Assembly (NCBI GenBank): GCA_017437285.1
Contig: JAFSBM010000142.1
Coordinates: 1-36,577 of the forward strand
Length of the DNA: 36,577 bases
DNA from: Ruminococcus sp.
Lineage (GTDB): Bacteria > Bacillota > Clostridia > Oscillospirales > Ruminococcaceae
Direction of reading: 5' to 3'
In this document: piece after piece, positions 7,239 to 15,660 of the stretch
Position numbering within the stretch: position 1 is the stretch's first letter
Layout of the letters: every line of letters begins with the position of its first letter
Position numbers and translations under genes: made by a program
The notes under the pieces: model-generated
Told to the model about the DNA's origin: nothing
The model's database searches: none
The model's input: the letters and a program-made list of their open reading frames with translations, nothing else

Positions 7239-8150
7239 CTATTTCATATATTTAAGAACTCTGATTTCATAGTCTGTTTCACCCGACGAGAAATCAACTG
7301 CTATTTGTTTATTCAAATCAATTAAGGTGAAATCTCTGTTAGGATTCAGTTCTATCAGTTCTCTTGAAAAATCATTATATGAAATAACCTTAATTTTGCA
7401 CCACAGCCGCACACCGTCCAGAATTACAGCCAATTCTTCGGACAATCCCAAGGATTCAAACACAGTATTCAGCCATTGACAATAAACATCATTATTGAGT
7501 TTTTGTTCTTTTCTGTAAGCAACAGGAGCGTCATACTGAAAAATTTTTCTTACTTTTGCAAGAATTTCTTCGTCCTCGAAAAAGGAGATAAAATCAAAGG
7601 AAGAAAAATCCTTAATTCTGATTTTCACGCTGTTCTGCAACTTTTTCAGTTCATACAATTTTCTTTTAAATTTCGAATTTTCATCTAAAATCGCTTTTAC
7701 AAATAATTCTTCTTTGTAATCATCAAAAACATCGTTCATACACTCTGCCGCATTTTGTTTTATTTCTTCATCAGATGAATTAACAGAGAGTTTTAACAGC
7801 TGCTTGTAAACATCAAAATCACAAACAATCAGTAATCCCTGCAAATCGACGTAATCCTCCAAAAATACAGGATTATCACAAGAACCGTATGTCTTAAAAA
7901 AAGCAGATGAGAAATTATTTCTGAAACGTACAGGATCTCTTTCACGAAGCAGCATCAGATAGCAGGAGCCTGTATATCTCCATACAAAGTTTGACGCACA
8001 CCCCTCATGCATAAAGAAGGCATACAGAGAATTATATTCATCATCGTTCAGCAGCGAAAGATTTTCCAATGCACAGCCTATTCTTTTATCCGTTTTCGCT
8101 TTTTCCATTAAAAATTCTTCCGGTAAAATTGATGCGTAATATTCTTTCAT
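7239..8150 (-). CDS. Unknown protein, 303 residues
   Basis: I do not recognise this family. The protein has no signal peptide or membrane segment and looks soluble and mostly helical. Its central part is rich in Lys, Glu and Phe (about residues 150-200), and a C-terminal part may be a small beta domain (RDFTLIDLNKQIAVDF). Clusters of acidic and aromatic residues are common. The ATG at 8150 has GGAG 11 bases upstream, a little far. It lies 31 bases after the lipoprotein gene on the same strand and ends at a strong terminator, so it is probably the last gene of the polA-rimI-tsaD unit. Confidence 0.7.
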   Translation of the reverse strand: MKEYYASILPEEFLMEKAKTDKRIGCALENLSLLNDDEYNSLYAFFMHEGCASNFVWRYTGSCYLMLLRERDPVRFRNNFSSAFFKTYGSCDNPVFLEDYVDLQGLLIVCDFDVYKQLLKLSVNSSDEEIKQNAAECMNDVFDDYKEELFVKAILDENSKFKRKLYELKKLQNSVKIRIKDFSSFDFISFFEDEEILAKVRKIFQYDAPVAYRKEQKLNNDVYCQWLNTVFESLGLSEELAVILDGVRLWCKIKVISYNDFSRELIELNPNRDFTLIDLNKQIAVDFSSGETDYEIRVLKYMK

Positions 8151-8181
8151 TTTTAGCTGTTCTCCATTTTAAAACTTTCCC

Positions 8182-8895
8182 TTATTTATTTTCATCAGCC
8201 TTGAAATAAACCTCAGGATCTGCCCCCTCAATGTCAATCATGGTCATTTTAAGAGAATCATATTCAATGGTGTAATCGTAGGACATAGCCTCATAATTTC
8301 CCTTGATATAGGCAGCAATCAGCTCACCGAACATATCAACTTTGCCGTCAACAGTTTCATAGTCAAAACAATCAACCATATAAATTATAAACTTATCGCC
8401 CTCAACCTTACCCTCAAAATCGAACTTCTCAGGAGGAATTCCCAGCTGTTCCGCAAGAACATCTGTAGCAACACCGCCGTAAATGTGGTAGTACCCGTCA
8501 AGACTGTCGGGATTAGGCTCGTCAAGACGCTCCATATCAATAAGCACAGAGGTTACATCCTCCTGATAATCCTCATTGTAAGCCGTATTTGTAACATAAA
8601 CTCTCTTGCCGTCATAATCCATATTTTCTTTCGGAATAAGAGCATTCATAGTCTGCATCTGACCGTTTTCGGTGAAATGTGCATTCTCAGAAAAGTCGAT
8701 AATAAGCGAAACCTTGCGGTTTTCTCCGAATCGGTAGCCGCTTAATTCGTTCATCCATGTGCCGATAATTTCAGGGTCAATAGGTGCTGTGCTTACCCTT
8801 GAATTCGTATTGTTATCAGTTGTTTTATCGCCTGAACAGGAACAAAGACTGATAATACACATAAACGCTGTAACTGTCGCTAAAATTCTTTTCAT
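8182..8895 (-). CDS. Predicted lipoprotein of unknown function
   Basis: A 237-residue exported protein with a lipoprotein signal: Lys-Arg at the N-terminus, a hydrophobic core (residues 4-18) and a lipobox LCSC with C20 as the likely lipidated residue. A Thr/Asn-rich stretch follows. The mature part begins IIGTWMNELSGYRF, reminiscent of lipocalin-like GTW domains, and appears acidic and beta-rich; a firm family assignment is not possible. The ATG at 8895 has AGGAG seven bases upstream. It lies 15 bases after tsaD and is probably cotranscribed with it. Confidence 0.75.
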   Translation of the reverse strand: MKRILATVTAFMCIISLCSCSGDKTTDNNTNSRVSTAPIDPEIIGTWMNELSGYRFGENRKVSLIIDFSENAHFTENGQMQTMNALIPKENMDYDGKRVYVTNTAYNEDYQEDVTSVLIDMERLDEPNPDSLDGYYHIYGGVATDVLAEQLGIPPEKFDFEGKVEGDKFIIYMVDCFDYETVDGKVDMFGELIAAYIKGNYEAMSYDYTIEYDSLKMTMIDIEGADPEVYFKADENK

Positions 8896-8910
8896 TTCAG
8901 TTCTCCTATT

Positions 8911-9927
8911 TTAAAATTTTATGGAATCTATGGGCATTGTAGCCACCGCATTAAGACTTTCGTCAGCGATAATTCCTGCGTTAAAATTGTAGCTGCCCTG
9001 ACAGGCAATCATAGCTGCATTGTCGCCGCAAAGACTCAGTTCAGGCATATAAAACTCAAATCCACGGTCACTGCAAGCCTTTGCAAGTGCCGCACGAACT
9101 CCCGAATTTGCTGAAACACCGCCTGCAAGGGCGATTTTTTTATAGCCGTAAGCCTCAGCTGCTCCCATAGTTTTCTCAGTGATAATCTCGGAAATCGTAT
9201 GCTGAATACTTGCCGATAAATCGTTTTTGTCGATTATCTCACCTTTCTGGTCGGCTCTGTGAAGCATATTTATAACGGAGGTTTTCAGTCCCGAAAAGCT
9301 GAAATCGTACTCATTTCCTGCAACAACAGGGTGCGGAAGCTTGAAAGTCAGCGGATTTCCCTCCTGTGCATGGCGGTCAATGTGAACGCCTCCGGGGTAG
9401 GGAAAACCCATTGCCCTTGCACATTTGTCGAAGCACTCCCCTGCCGCATCGTCACGGGTTCTGCCGATTACACGGAATTCCGTGTAGCTGAGAACCTCAA
9501 TAAGGTGGCTGTGAGCACCGCTGGCAACAATGCAGAGATATGGCGGTTCAAGCTTCTCGTGGCAAATGTAATTTGCGGCAATATGCCCCGAAATGTGATG
9601 AACGGGAATAAGCGGCTTTTCGGCGGCAAATGCCAGAGATTTGGCAAAATTCACGCCTACAAGCAACGCCCCGATAAGTCCCGGAGCGTATGTCACCGCA
9701 ATTCCGTCAAGGTCGGCAAGGGTAACATCTGCGTCACGCAGAGCCTGTTTTGTAACTTCGAGAATGTTCTCGCAATGGCGGCGGGAGGCGATTTCAGGCA
9801 CTACTCCGCCATATTTTTTATGCTCCTCAATCTGTGTTGAAATCACCGAAGAACGAATTTTTCTGAAATCCTCGCAGACGCTTGCAGCGGTTTCATCGCA
9901 GGAGCTTTCAATTCCTAAAATTAACAT
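8911..9927 (-). CDS. tsaD: tRNA threonylcarbamoyladenosine transferase
   Basis: The Kae1/Qri7/TsaD ASKHA-fold enzyme transfers threonylcarbamoyl to A37 of ANN-decoding tRNAs, with TsaB and TsaE as partners. Its 338 residues match the family. Seen are GIESSCDETAASV at the N-terminus, the metal site HHISGH (H111, H115), SGAHSHLIEV, FSFSGLKTSV and GGVSANSGVR. The ATG at 9927 lies two bases after the rimI stop, and its ribosome site overlaps the last rimI codons. In many Firmicutes tsaB lies between tsaE and rimI; neither tsaB nor tsaE is present here. Confidence 0.97.
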   Translation of the reverse strand: MLILGIESSCDETAASVCEDFRKIRSSVISTQIEEHKKYGGVVPEIASRRHCENILEVTKQALRDADVTLADLDGIAVTYAPGLIGALLVGVNFAKSLAFAAEKPLIPVHHISGHIAANYICHEKLEPPYLCIVASGAHSHLIEVLSYTEFRVIGRTRDDAAGECFDKCARAMGFPYPGGVHIDRHAQEGNPLTFKLPHPVVAGNEYDFSFSGLKTSVINMLHRADQKGEIIDKNDLSASIQHTISEIITEKTMGAAEAYGYKKIALAGGVSANSGVRAALAKACSDRGFEFYMPELSLCGDNAAMIACQGSYNFNAGIIADESLNAVATMPIDSIKF

Positions 9928-9929
9928 TT

Positions 9930-10388
9930 TTAACCTTCTTTATTTAATATTTTTTGCATTACAACTGCATTTTCATCGGGAAAACTGTAAAAGTTTTTCC
10001 TGATTGATATTTTTTCAAATCCGAATTTTTCATACAAGCCGATTGCAGGGGAATTTGATTCACGGACTTCAAGAAATATACTATTTGTAATTTCAGGCAA
10101 TGCCTTGAGATATGCGTTCATCAGCTGCCCTGCAATGCCCTTTCGGCGATGTTTCGGAGAAACTGCAACACTTGTGATTTCCGCCTCATCTGCTGCATGG
10201 AAACCGCAGATAAGTCCCGATATTTCGCCATTTTCTACGGCATACAGCACAACTCCGTTATCCTTTTCAGCTTCGGATTTGAAAGAATCCGCAGACCAGC
10301 CGTCATTGCCCACGCACATTTTATCAAGGTCGGACAGGGCGGCAAAAACCTCAGAATCAGTATTTTTATCGGCACGGATTATTTCCAT
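9930..10388 (-). CDS. rimI: Ribosomal-protein-alanine N-acetyltransferase-like GNAT
   Basis: A 152-residue GNAT enzyme. The acetyl-CoA motif is RRKGIAGQL, preceded by the strand ITSVAVSP. Then come FLEVRESNSPAIGLYEKFGF and a Tyr-containing end (RKNFYSFPDENAVVM), all typical of RimI. In the family RimI acetylates the N-terminus of ribosomal protein S18; in some bacteria related genes associate with tsaD without a known link. The ATG at 10388 follows GAGGTGG. It lies 38 bases after polA and two bases before tsaD. Confidence 0.9.
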   Translation of the reverse strand: MEIIRADKNTDSEVFAALSDLDKMCVGNDGWSADSFKSEAEKDNGVVLYAVENGEISGLICGFHAADEAEITSVAVSPKHRRKGIAGQLMNAYLKALPEITNSIFLEVRESNSPAIGLYEKFGFEKISIRKNFYSFPDENAVVMQKILNKEG

Positions 10389-10426
10389 TGTACCACCTCA
10401 AAATCATAGCAATATAGTACAAAATA

Positions 10427-12961
10427 TCAGCCTTTCGCATCATACCAGCTGCTACCTGTATGGACATCAACTGCAAGTGGTGCTTTCATCTCACAGACAT
10501 TGAGCATTTCCTCTTTCAGCAATTCCGCACAGCGTTCAGCACAGGATAAATCAGCCTCGATAATCAGTTCATCGTGTACCTGCAATATCAGTTCCGCATT
10601 GAGATTTTCAGCTTTCAAACGGCGATATACGTTAATCATTGCGATTTTTATAAGGTCAGCGGCAGTTCCCTGAACAGGTGTATTCATGGCAATTCTCTTG
10701 CCTGCCGCCTGTAACATTTTGTTGGATGAAAGTAGTTCGGGAATGAGTCTTTTTCGCCCGAACATAGTCGTTACAACTCCTGTTTTCATGGCATTGTCAA
10801 CGGTGTTATCCATAAACTTCTGCACCTTTGGATACTTAGCAAGATAGTCCGAAATATACTTCTTCGCCTGTGCCACAGATGTGCCGATATCTTTTGACAG
10901 GGAGAATGGTCCCATACCATAGATAATGCCGAAATTTACGGCTTTTGCGGCACTTCTCATCTCGGAAGTAACCATAATCGCAGGCATATCAAACACCTGT
11001 GAAGCCGTGGAAGTGTGAATATCCTCCCCCGATGTAAAGGCGGAAATCATATTTTCATCGCCGCACAGATGTGCCATAACTCGCAGTTCAATCTGGCTGT
11101 AATCCGCATCAATCAGCACTTTCCCCTCATCGGCAACGAAGAATTTCCGCATCTCCGCACCTAACTCGGTACGGACGGGAATATTCTGCAAATTCGGCTC
11201 AGTTGAGGAAATTCTGCCTGTTCTGGTTTCCGTCTGCTTGAAAGATGTGTGAATTCGTCCGTCCTCGGCAACCTTTTCAAGAAGTCCGGTAACATAGGTG
11301 GAGTTCAATTTTGTATACTGTCTGTATTTTAGCACGTTATCCACAATGGGGCAGAAGCTTCGCAATTCCTCCAAAACTTCGGCATTTGTGGAATATCCGC
11401 TTTTGGTTTTCTTCTTCGCAGGCAGTCCGAGTTCCTCAAAAAGCACAACTCCAAGCTGTTTCGGAGAGGAAATATTAAACGTATGCCCTGCTTCGTCGTA
11501 TATTAATTGTTGAGTTTCCTCAATCATTTCCGTAAGATATTTACCAAACTCCTCAACACCCTGCTTTGTAATGAGAATTCCCTGATGCTCCATTGACGCA
11601 AGAACCTCGCAAAGGGGCATTTCAATATTGTCCAGCAAGTCGGTCATTCCCTCAGCATCAACAGCTTCACGGAGCTTCTTCACAAGTCGTGGAAGTGACG
11701 CTAATTCGGCAAAATCGCCATTTTCTGTGCAGTAGTGAACACCATACTCACCGCACAGCTTTTCCGTGCCGTAGTCGGATGCGGCAGTATTCAGCAGATA
11801 GCCGCAGATTTCCCCGTCAGTTCTGAGATTGCGGAGATTTCCGCCACGTGCCATTGCCCAGCGATAATGAGGTTTAGCGGACATAGTGATTTTTTCGCAG
11901 TCCGAAGCCAAAAATTGAAGTATCAGTTCCTCAGAATTTGTTTGGTAAACCGTTGTATCATCAAGAATTGTCAGCTTTTCGCCGTCAAATAAATAGGCTG
12001 TTGACGCAAATTTGTCGATTATTTCAGCTGTCAGTTCTCCGAAAGAAAGCTCCACAGGAACGTATTTCTCCACAGGCTTTTCAACGGATTTTTCAGCGGC
12101 TGAGGCGGAAATTTCAAGCTTATCGAGGAGCTTGTACATCTCCAGTTCCGTGAGAAAACGGCTCAGTTCAACCTTGTCAGCCTCCCCGATTTTATAAAAA
12201 TCAAGGCATTTTTCCACAGGTGCATCACGGACAATGGTAGCAAGCCATTTGCTCTCTTTTGCTGATTCTTCGCCATTTTCAAGCTTTGTCTTAACTCCCT
12301 TTGTAAGGTTTGACTGGGCATAATTTTCATAGAGATTTTCAATCGTGCCGTACTCTTTAATAAGAGCAGTCGCCGTTTTTTCGCCGATTCCCGCCACGCC
12401 CTTGATATTGTCGGAGCTGTCGCCCATAAGGGCTTTCAGGTCGATAAGGCGGATTGGCTCAAAGCCGTAATCCTCCATAAATCGGGCAGGAGTGTAGTGA
12501 ATCGTTTCTTTGTTTGTAGCAAGAAGAACGGTGACATTTTCGTCAATCAGCTGCAAACTATCCCTGTCACCCGTGAGGACATAACATTCACAGCCGCAAT
12601 CGGTGCAGCTTTTCGACAAAGTTCCGAGAATGTCGTCTGCCTCGAAACCCTCACACTCCACAATCTTAATGCCCATAAGCGTCAGAAGTTCTTTTATTAA
12701 TGGCATCTGCTGGGCAAGTTCAGGGGGCATACCCTTGCGGTTTACCTTATAGCTTTCCACTTTTTTATGGCGGAAAGTCGGGGATTTCAGGTCAAATGCA
12801 ACTGCCACGGAATCGGGCTGCACATCGTTAAAATTTTTTAGATATATGTTCATAAAGCCGAAAATGGCATTGGTGAAAACGCCTTTTTTATTGGAAAGCA
12901 GCTTTATACCGTAAAACGCACGGTTCAGAATACTGTTTCCGTCAATGGCGAGAAGCTTCAT
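10427..12961 (-). CDS. polA: DNA polymerase I
   Basis: Fills gaps and removes RNA primers during replication and repair. The 844-residue protein has an N-terminal 5'-3' exonuclease domain (MKLLAIDGNSILNRAFYGIK; ECEGFEADDILGT; ALMGDSSDNIKGVAGIGEKT). A middle region (about 295-440) is in the place of the proofreading domain but lacks its DEDD acidic residues. The C-terminal polymerase domain has motif A DADYSQIELR, motif B RSAAKAVNFGIIYGMG and motif C QVHDE (794-798). The loss of proofreading residues is common in Firmicute PolA. The ATG at 12961 follows GAGGTG. It is the first gene of the rimI-tsaD unit. Confidence 0.98.
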   Translation of the reverse strand: MKLLAIDGNSILNRAFYGIKLLSNKKGVFTNAIFGFMNIYLKNFNDVQPDSVAVAFDLKSPTFRHKKVESYKVNRKGMPPELAQQMPLIKELLTLMGIKIVECEGFEADDILGTLSKSCTDCGCECYVLTGDRDSLQLIDENVTVLLATNKETIHYTPARFMEDYGFEPIRLIDLKALMGDSSDNIKGVAGIGEKTATALIKEYGTIENLYENYAQSNLTKGVKTKLENGEESAKESKWLATIVRDAPVEKCLDFYKIGEADKVELSRFLTELEMYKLLDKLEISASAAEKSVEKPVEKYVPVELSFGELTAEIIDKFASTAYLFDGEKLTILDDTTVYQTNSEELILQFLASDCEKITMSAKPHYRWAMARGGNLRNLRTDGEICGYLLNTAASDYGTEKLCGEYGVHYCTENGDFAELASLPRLVKKLREAVDAEGMTDLLDNIEMPLCEVLASMEHQGILITKQGVEEFGKYLTEMIEETQQLIYDEAGHTFNISSPKQLGVVLFEELGLPAKKKTKSGYSTNAEVLEELRSFCPIVDNVLKYRQYTKLNSTYVTGLLEKVAEDGRIHTSFKQTETRTGRISSTEPNLQNIPVRTELGAEMRKFFVADEGKVLIDADYSQIELRVMAHLCGDENMISAFTSGEDIHTSTASQVFDMPAIMVTSEMRSAAKAVNFGIIYGMGPFSLSKDIGTSVAQAKKYISDYLAKYPKVQKFMDNTVDNAMKTGVVTTMFGRKRLIPELLSSNKMLQAAGKRIAMNTPVQGTAADLIKIAMINVYRRLKAENLNAELILQVHDELIIEADLSCAERCAELLKEEMLNVCEMKAPLAVDVHTGSSWYDAKG

Positions 12962-12993
12962 ATAATCACCTCATAATAATCATTATAAAACTC

Positions 12994-13022
12994 ATTATAT
13001 CACGTTTTCGCCCAAATAGCAA
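12994..13022 (-). promoter_or_regulatory. polA promoter
   Basis: TTGCTA (13017-13022), 17-base spacer and TATAAT (12994-12999) on the minus strand. It is back to back with the rplJ promoter. Confidence 0.7.
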
Positions 13023-13061
13023 GGGATTTTAAAAAAATCCGAAAAAATTTCAAAAAAGGGG

Positions 13062-13090
13062 TTGACAAGCTGTGAAATGTGTGATATAAT
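13062..13090 (+). promoter_or_regulatory. rplJ-rplL promoter
   Basis: TTGACA (13062-13067), 17-base spacer and TATAAT (13085-13090). It drives the L10 leader and the two ribosomal genes. Confidence 0.85.
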
Positions 13091-13099
13091 ATAAAAGCT

Positions 13100-13260
13100 G
13101 ATTTCAGCAAATATCGTATTCTAAAGACAGCTGGCAAGGCGAAAGCCCGTAAGTCCCGCCGAGGAGTGCAATTGATAAGAGTTATCATTGTCCTTTTCCG
13201 AGCTGTCGGCAAAGGATTTTTTTATTGCTCCGAATACGATAAAAAATAATTCGGAGGTGA
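13100..13260 (+). promoter_or_regulatory. L10 leader RNA with attenuator
   Basis: The leader matches the known L10 leader pattern: AAAGACAGCTGGCAAGGCGA, then GAAAGCCCGTAAGTCCCGCC and a GAGG-containing turn. It is the site where L10 (with L12) binds its own mRNA. Three pairings can be seen. TATCGTATTC (13112-13121) pairs perfectly with GAATACGATA (13232-13241). An intrinsic terminator hairpin, TCCTTT/AAAGGA (13191-13216), is followed by seven T. GACAGCT (13126-13132) can pair with AGCTGTC (13201-13207) in the terminator, giving an antiterminator. Feedback attenuation by L10 is inferred from this. Confidence 0.85.
13191..13223 (+). terminator. Attenuator hairpin inside the L10 leader
   Basis: Outer stem TCCTTT/AAAGGA and inner stem CCGA/TCGG, followed by seven T, 45 bases before rplJ. 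Confidence 0.7.
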
Positions 13261-13267
13261 ATACACA

Positions 13268-13780
13268 ATGCCAAGCAATGCAGTTCTCGAAGCCAAGAAG
13301 GCTAAGGTTGAACAGCTCACAGACCTCATCAAGAACTCCGTATCAGGCGTTCTCGTTGACTACAAGGGCATCACCGTTGAGGAAGACACAAAGCTCAGAA
13401 AGGAGCTTCGTGAGGCAGGAGTTAACTACTTCGTAGAGAAGAACACTCTGCTCCTCCGTGCATTCCAGAATTGCGGTATTGAGGGATTCGAGGAGGTTCT
13501 TAACGGAACAACAGCTATCGCTCTCTCAAACGACGACCAGACTGCTCCCGCACGTATTCTCGGTAAATTCGCTGAGAAGTCAGGCGACGAAAAGTTCAAT
13601 CTCAAGGCAGGTTACGTTGAAGGTGAAGTTTACGACAAGGCAGGAGTTGTTGCTCTTTCCAAGATTCCTTCAAAGGACGTTCTGCTCGCACAGCTCGTTG
13701 GCTCTCTCCAGGGTCCAATGCAGAAACTCGCAGCTACTCTCAAGGCAGTTGCAGACAAGAAGTCAGAAGAAGCTGCCTGA
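13268..13780 (+). CDS. rplJ: 50S ribosomal protein L10
   Basis: L10 forms the base of the ribosomal stalk and binds the L7/L12 dimers through its C-terminal helix. The 170-residue protein has the family pattern: LIKNSVSGVLVDYKGITVEE, LRKELREAGVNYFVEKNTLL, then ALSKIPSKDVLLAQLVGSLQ. The ATG at 13268 follows CGGAGG. It is preceded by the L10 leader and followed after 76 bases by rplL. rplK and rplA are not in the window upstream, where polA diverges instead. Confidence 0.97.
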   Translation: MPSNAVLEAKKAKVEQLTDLIKNSVSGVLVDYKGITVEEDTKLRKELREAGVNYFVEKNTLLLRAFQNCGIEGFEEVLNGTTAIALSNDDQTAPARILGKFAEKSGDEKFNLKAGYVEGEVYDKAGVVALSKIPSKDVLLAQLVGSLQGPMQKLAATLKAVADKKSEEAA

Positions 13781-13856
13781 TTTCACTTGTTTATTTAAGT
13801 TGTCAGCTTAATACTATCGCCGTAATCGGCAAATAATTATAAAGGAGATTATTATC

Positions 13857-14228
13857 ATGGCTTCAGAGAAGATCACAAATTTTGTAGAAGAAATCAAGAC
13901 TCTTTCCGTTCTTGAGCTTGCTGAGCTCGTAGAGGCAATTCAGGAGGAATTCGGTGTAACAGCAATGGTTGCTGCTGCTCCTGCTGCTGGCGGTGCAGCT
14001 GCTGCTGCTGACGCTAAGACAGAGTTCGACGTAATCCTCGCTTCTTTCGGTGACGCTAAGATGGCTGTTATCAAGGCTGCTAAGGAAATCCTCGGTCTTG
14101 GTCTTAAGGAAGCTAAGGAAGTAGTTGAGTCTGCTCCTAAGGCTATCAAGGAAGGCGTTTCAGAGGCAGAGGCTAACGAGCTTAAGGAAAAGTTCGAGGC
14201 TGCTGGTGCTACAATCGAAATCAAGTAA
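13857..14228 (+). CDS. rplL: 50S ribosomal protein L7/L12
   Basis: The 123-residue stalk protein recruits translation factors. It has an N-terminal dimerisation helix ([20 protein letters not shown]), an Ala-rich hinge (about 40-52) and the conserved C-terminal domain ([20 protein letters not shown], then [15 protein letters not shown]). AAGGAG lies ten bases before the ATG. A strong terminator follows, so rpoB is not in this transcript. Confidence 0.98.
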   Translation: MASEKITNFVEEIKTLSVLELAELVEAIQEEFGVTAMVAAAPAAGGAAAAADAKTEFDVILASFGDAKMAVIKAAKEILGLGLKEAKEVVESAPKAIKEGVSEAEANELKEKFEAAGATIEIK

Positions 14229-14247
14229 TTTTTTACTTAACATTTCA

Positions 14248-14277
14248 AAGGCTGTTCCGTTTGGAGCAGCCTTTTTT
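14248..14277 (+). terminator. Terminator of rplJ-rplL
   Basis: AAGGCTG (14248-14254) pairs with CAGCCTT (14267-14273), followed by a T run. The -35 of the next promoter starts three bases later. Confidence 0.9.
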
Positions 14278-14279
14278 AT

Positions 14280-14308
14280 TTGACAAAATCAGCTGAATAT
14301 GATATAAT
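14280..14308 (+). promoter_or_regulatory. Promoter of the CPBP protease gene
   Basis: TTGACA (14280-14285), 17-base spacer and TATAAT (14303-14308). The whole 29-base stretch, spacer included, is shared at 27 of 29 positions with the promoter at 15587-15615. Confidence 0.85.
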
Positions 14309-14347
14309 TTCATTGGTCAAAACAATAACAAATAGGAAGTGAACGTA

Positions 14348-15073
14348 GTGTCCAACAAAATTTCGAAATCCATAATCTTTTTAATATTAACCGTCATTTT
14401 ATTTGTTATACAATACTTTTTTAGCAAAATCGGCTGGATTATTGCAGATATTTTTGATTATTCGTCAATAGATAAAGACGGTCTATTTATGAGTTTGTCA
14501 GTTCACCACATTATGCAAATGCTTCTTGCACTTGTTGTTATATTTATACTTCATAAAACATCGGATAAAACAGATTTCAAGCTAAAGCCAAAGTATGATA
14601 AAAATGGAATAAAATATACTTTTATTTTTTGTGCTGTAATTTTCGCTTATTTTTTGGGAGCATACATAATAGGCTCTTTTTTAGGAACAATCGGAATTTA
14701 TGATTATAAGCTAACAGCAACAAATGTTATCGGAACATTGGCATTTCAACTGTTGCTATCAGGCACTTCAGAAGAATTATCATTCCGTTCTCTGCCTATC
14801 GTGTGGTATAAAACGTTAATCAAATCAGATAGCAAATTCTTCAACATAGGTGTTGTCTTAGCCGTATCATTTCTATTTGCAATTGCTCATTACAACGCAG
14901 CTATGCCGCTTCCGCCGCAATTATTTCAGATAATCTATGCCTTTGTTCTCGGCTTAGCATATGGATTTGTTTTTCTGAAATCCAAAAGTGTCGTTTATCC
15001 CATGATAATGCACGGAATGAGCAATTTTATTTCAGTCGGCGGATGTTACATTTATATGTATTTCTTTATGTAA
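14348..15073 (+). CDS. CPBP-family intramembrane metalloprotease
   Basis: A 241-residue protein with about seven membrane segments and the intact motifs of the CPBP (Abi / CAAX protease) family: SEELSFRS (E142, E143, R147), FLFAIAH (H181) and HGMSN (H222, N226). The catalytic Glu and His residues are all present. Family members cut prenylated proteins, bacteriocin precursors or regulators in the membrane; the target here is unknown. I choose the GTG at 14348, with AGGA about ten bases upstream, over the GTG at 14339, which would leave no space for a ribosome site. A GNAT gene follows after 72 bases. Confidence 0.85.
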   Translation: MSNKISKSIIFLILTVILFVIQYFFSKIGWIIADIFDYSSIDKDGLFMSLSVHHIMQMLLALVVIFILHKTSDKTDFKLKPKYDKNGIKYTFIFCAVIFAYFLGAYIIGSFLGTIGIYDYKLTATNVIGTLAFQLLLSGTSEELSFRSLPIVWYKTLIKSDSKFFNIGVVLAVSFLFAIAHYNAAMPLPPQLFQIIYAFVLGLAYGFVFLKSKSVVYPMIMHGMSNFISVGGCYIYMYFFM

Positions 15074-15145
15074 AAGTCAATATATAGCCGTTTTCTCTTA
15101 TTTTTATTGAGAATTCAGATTTACCAAGAAAGCTGAGAAAATACT

Positions 15146-15598
15146 ATGAACATACGTGAAATCAAAGAAAATAAAAAGCAGTATCTTTCACTTTTGCTGT
15201 TGGCTGACGAGCAGGAAGATATGATTGACCGCTATATCGACAGAGGGACAATGTACGTCCTTGACGATGACGGGGTAAAATGCGAATGTGTGGTGACGGA
15301 CGAGGGTGAGGGAATCCTTGAAATCAAGAACATCGCCACAGAGCCGCAATATCAAGGAAAAGGCTATGCAAGGGCAATGATTGACTTCATCTGCCGCAAA
15401 TACAATGGGGATTTTTCTATATTGCAAGTCGGCACAGGCGATAGTCCGCTGACTGTGCCTTTCTACGAAAAATGCGGATTTGTCCGTTCCCATACCGTGA
15501 AAAATTTTTTCACCGACAACTACGACCACCCTATTTACGAATGTGGAGTTCTTCTTACTGATATGGTTTATCTGAGGAAAATTTTGTTGACAAAATAA
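15146..15598 (+). CDS. GNAT-family N-acetyltransferase (YvbK-like)
   Basis: A 150-residue acetyltransferase. The acetyl-CoA loop is QYQGKGYARAM. LLLLADEQEDMIDRYIDRG, LQVGTGDSPLTVPFYEKCGF and the C-terminal NFFTDNYDHPIYECG follow the pattern of B. subtilis YvbK-type proteins. The substrate is unknown. The ATG at 15146 has only a weak ribosome site (CTGAG). Its last codons (LLTK) contain the -35 hexamer of the next gene's promoter. Confidence 0.88.
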   Translation: MNIREIKENKKQYLSLLLLADEQEDMIDRYIDRGTMYVLDDDGVKCECVVTDEGEGILEIKNIATEPQYQGKGYARAMIDFICRKYNGDFSILQVGTGDSPLTVPFYEKCGFVRSHTVKNFFTDNYDHPIYECGVLLTDMVYLRKILLTK

Positions 15599-15615
15599 GC
15601 TAAATATGATATAAT
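15587..15615 (+). promoter_or_regulatory. Promoter of the zinc-ribbon gene
   Basis: TTGACA (15587-15592), 17-base spacer and TATAAT (15610-15615). The -35 lies inside the end of the GNAT gene. Almost identical to the promoter at 14280-14308. Confidence 0.85.
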
Positions 15616-15660
15616 ATTTATGCAAAAAACTGCACGATATAGGTTAAGGAGGATTTAAAA

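Noticed and set aside
11600-12080. Proofreading exonuclease domain in PolA
   Set aside because: The region has the right length and place but lacks the acidic DEDD residues, as in many Firmicute enzymes.
13940-14224. Minus-strand open frame across rplL
   Set aside because: It mirrors the Ala/Lys-rich coding pattern of L7/L12 and has no ribosome site.
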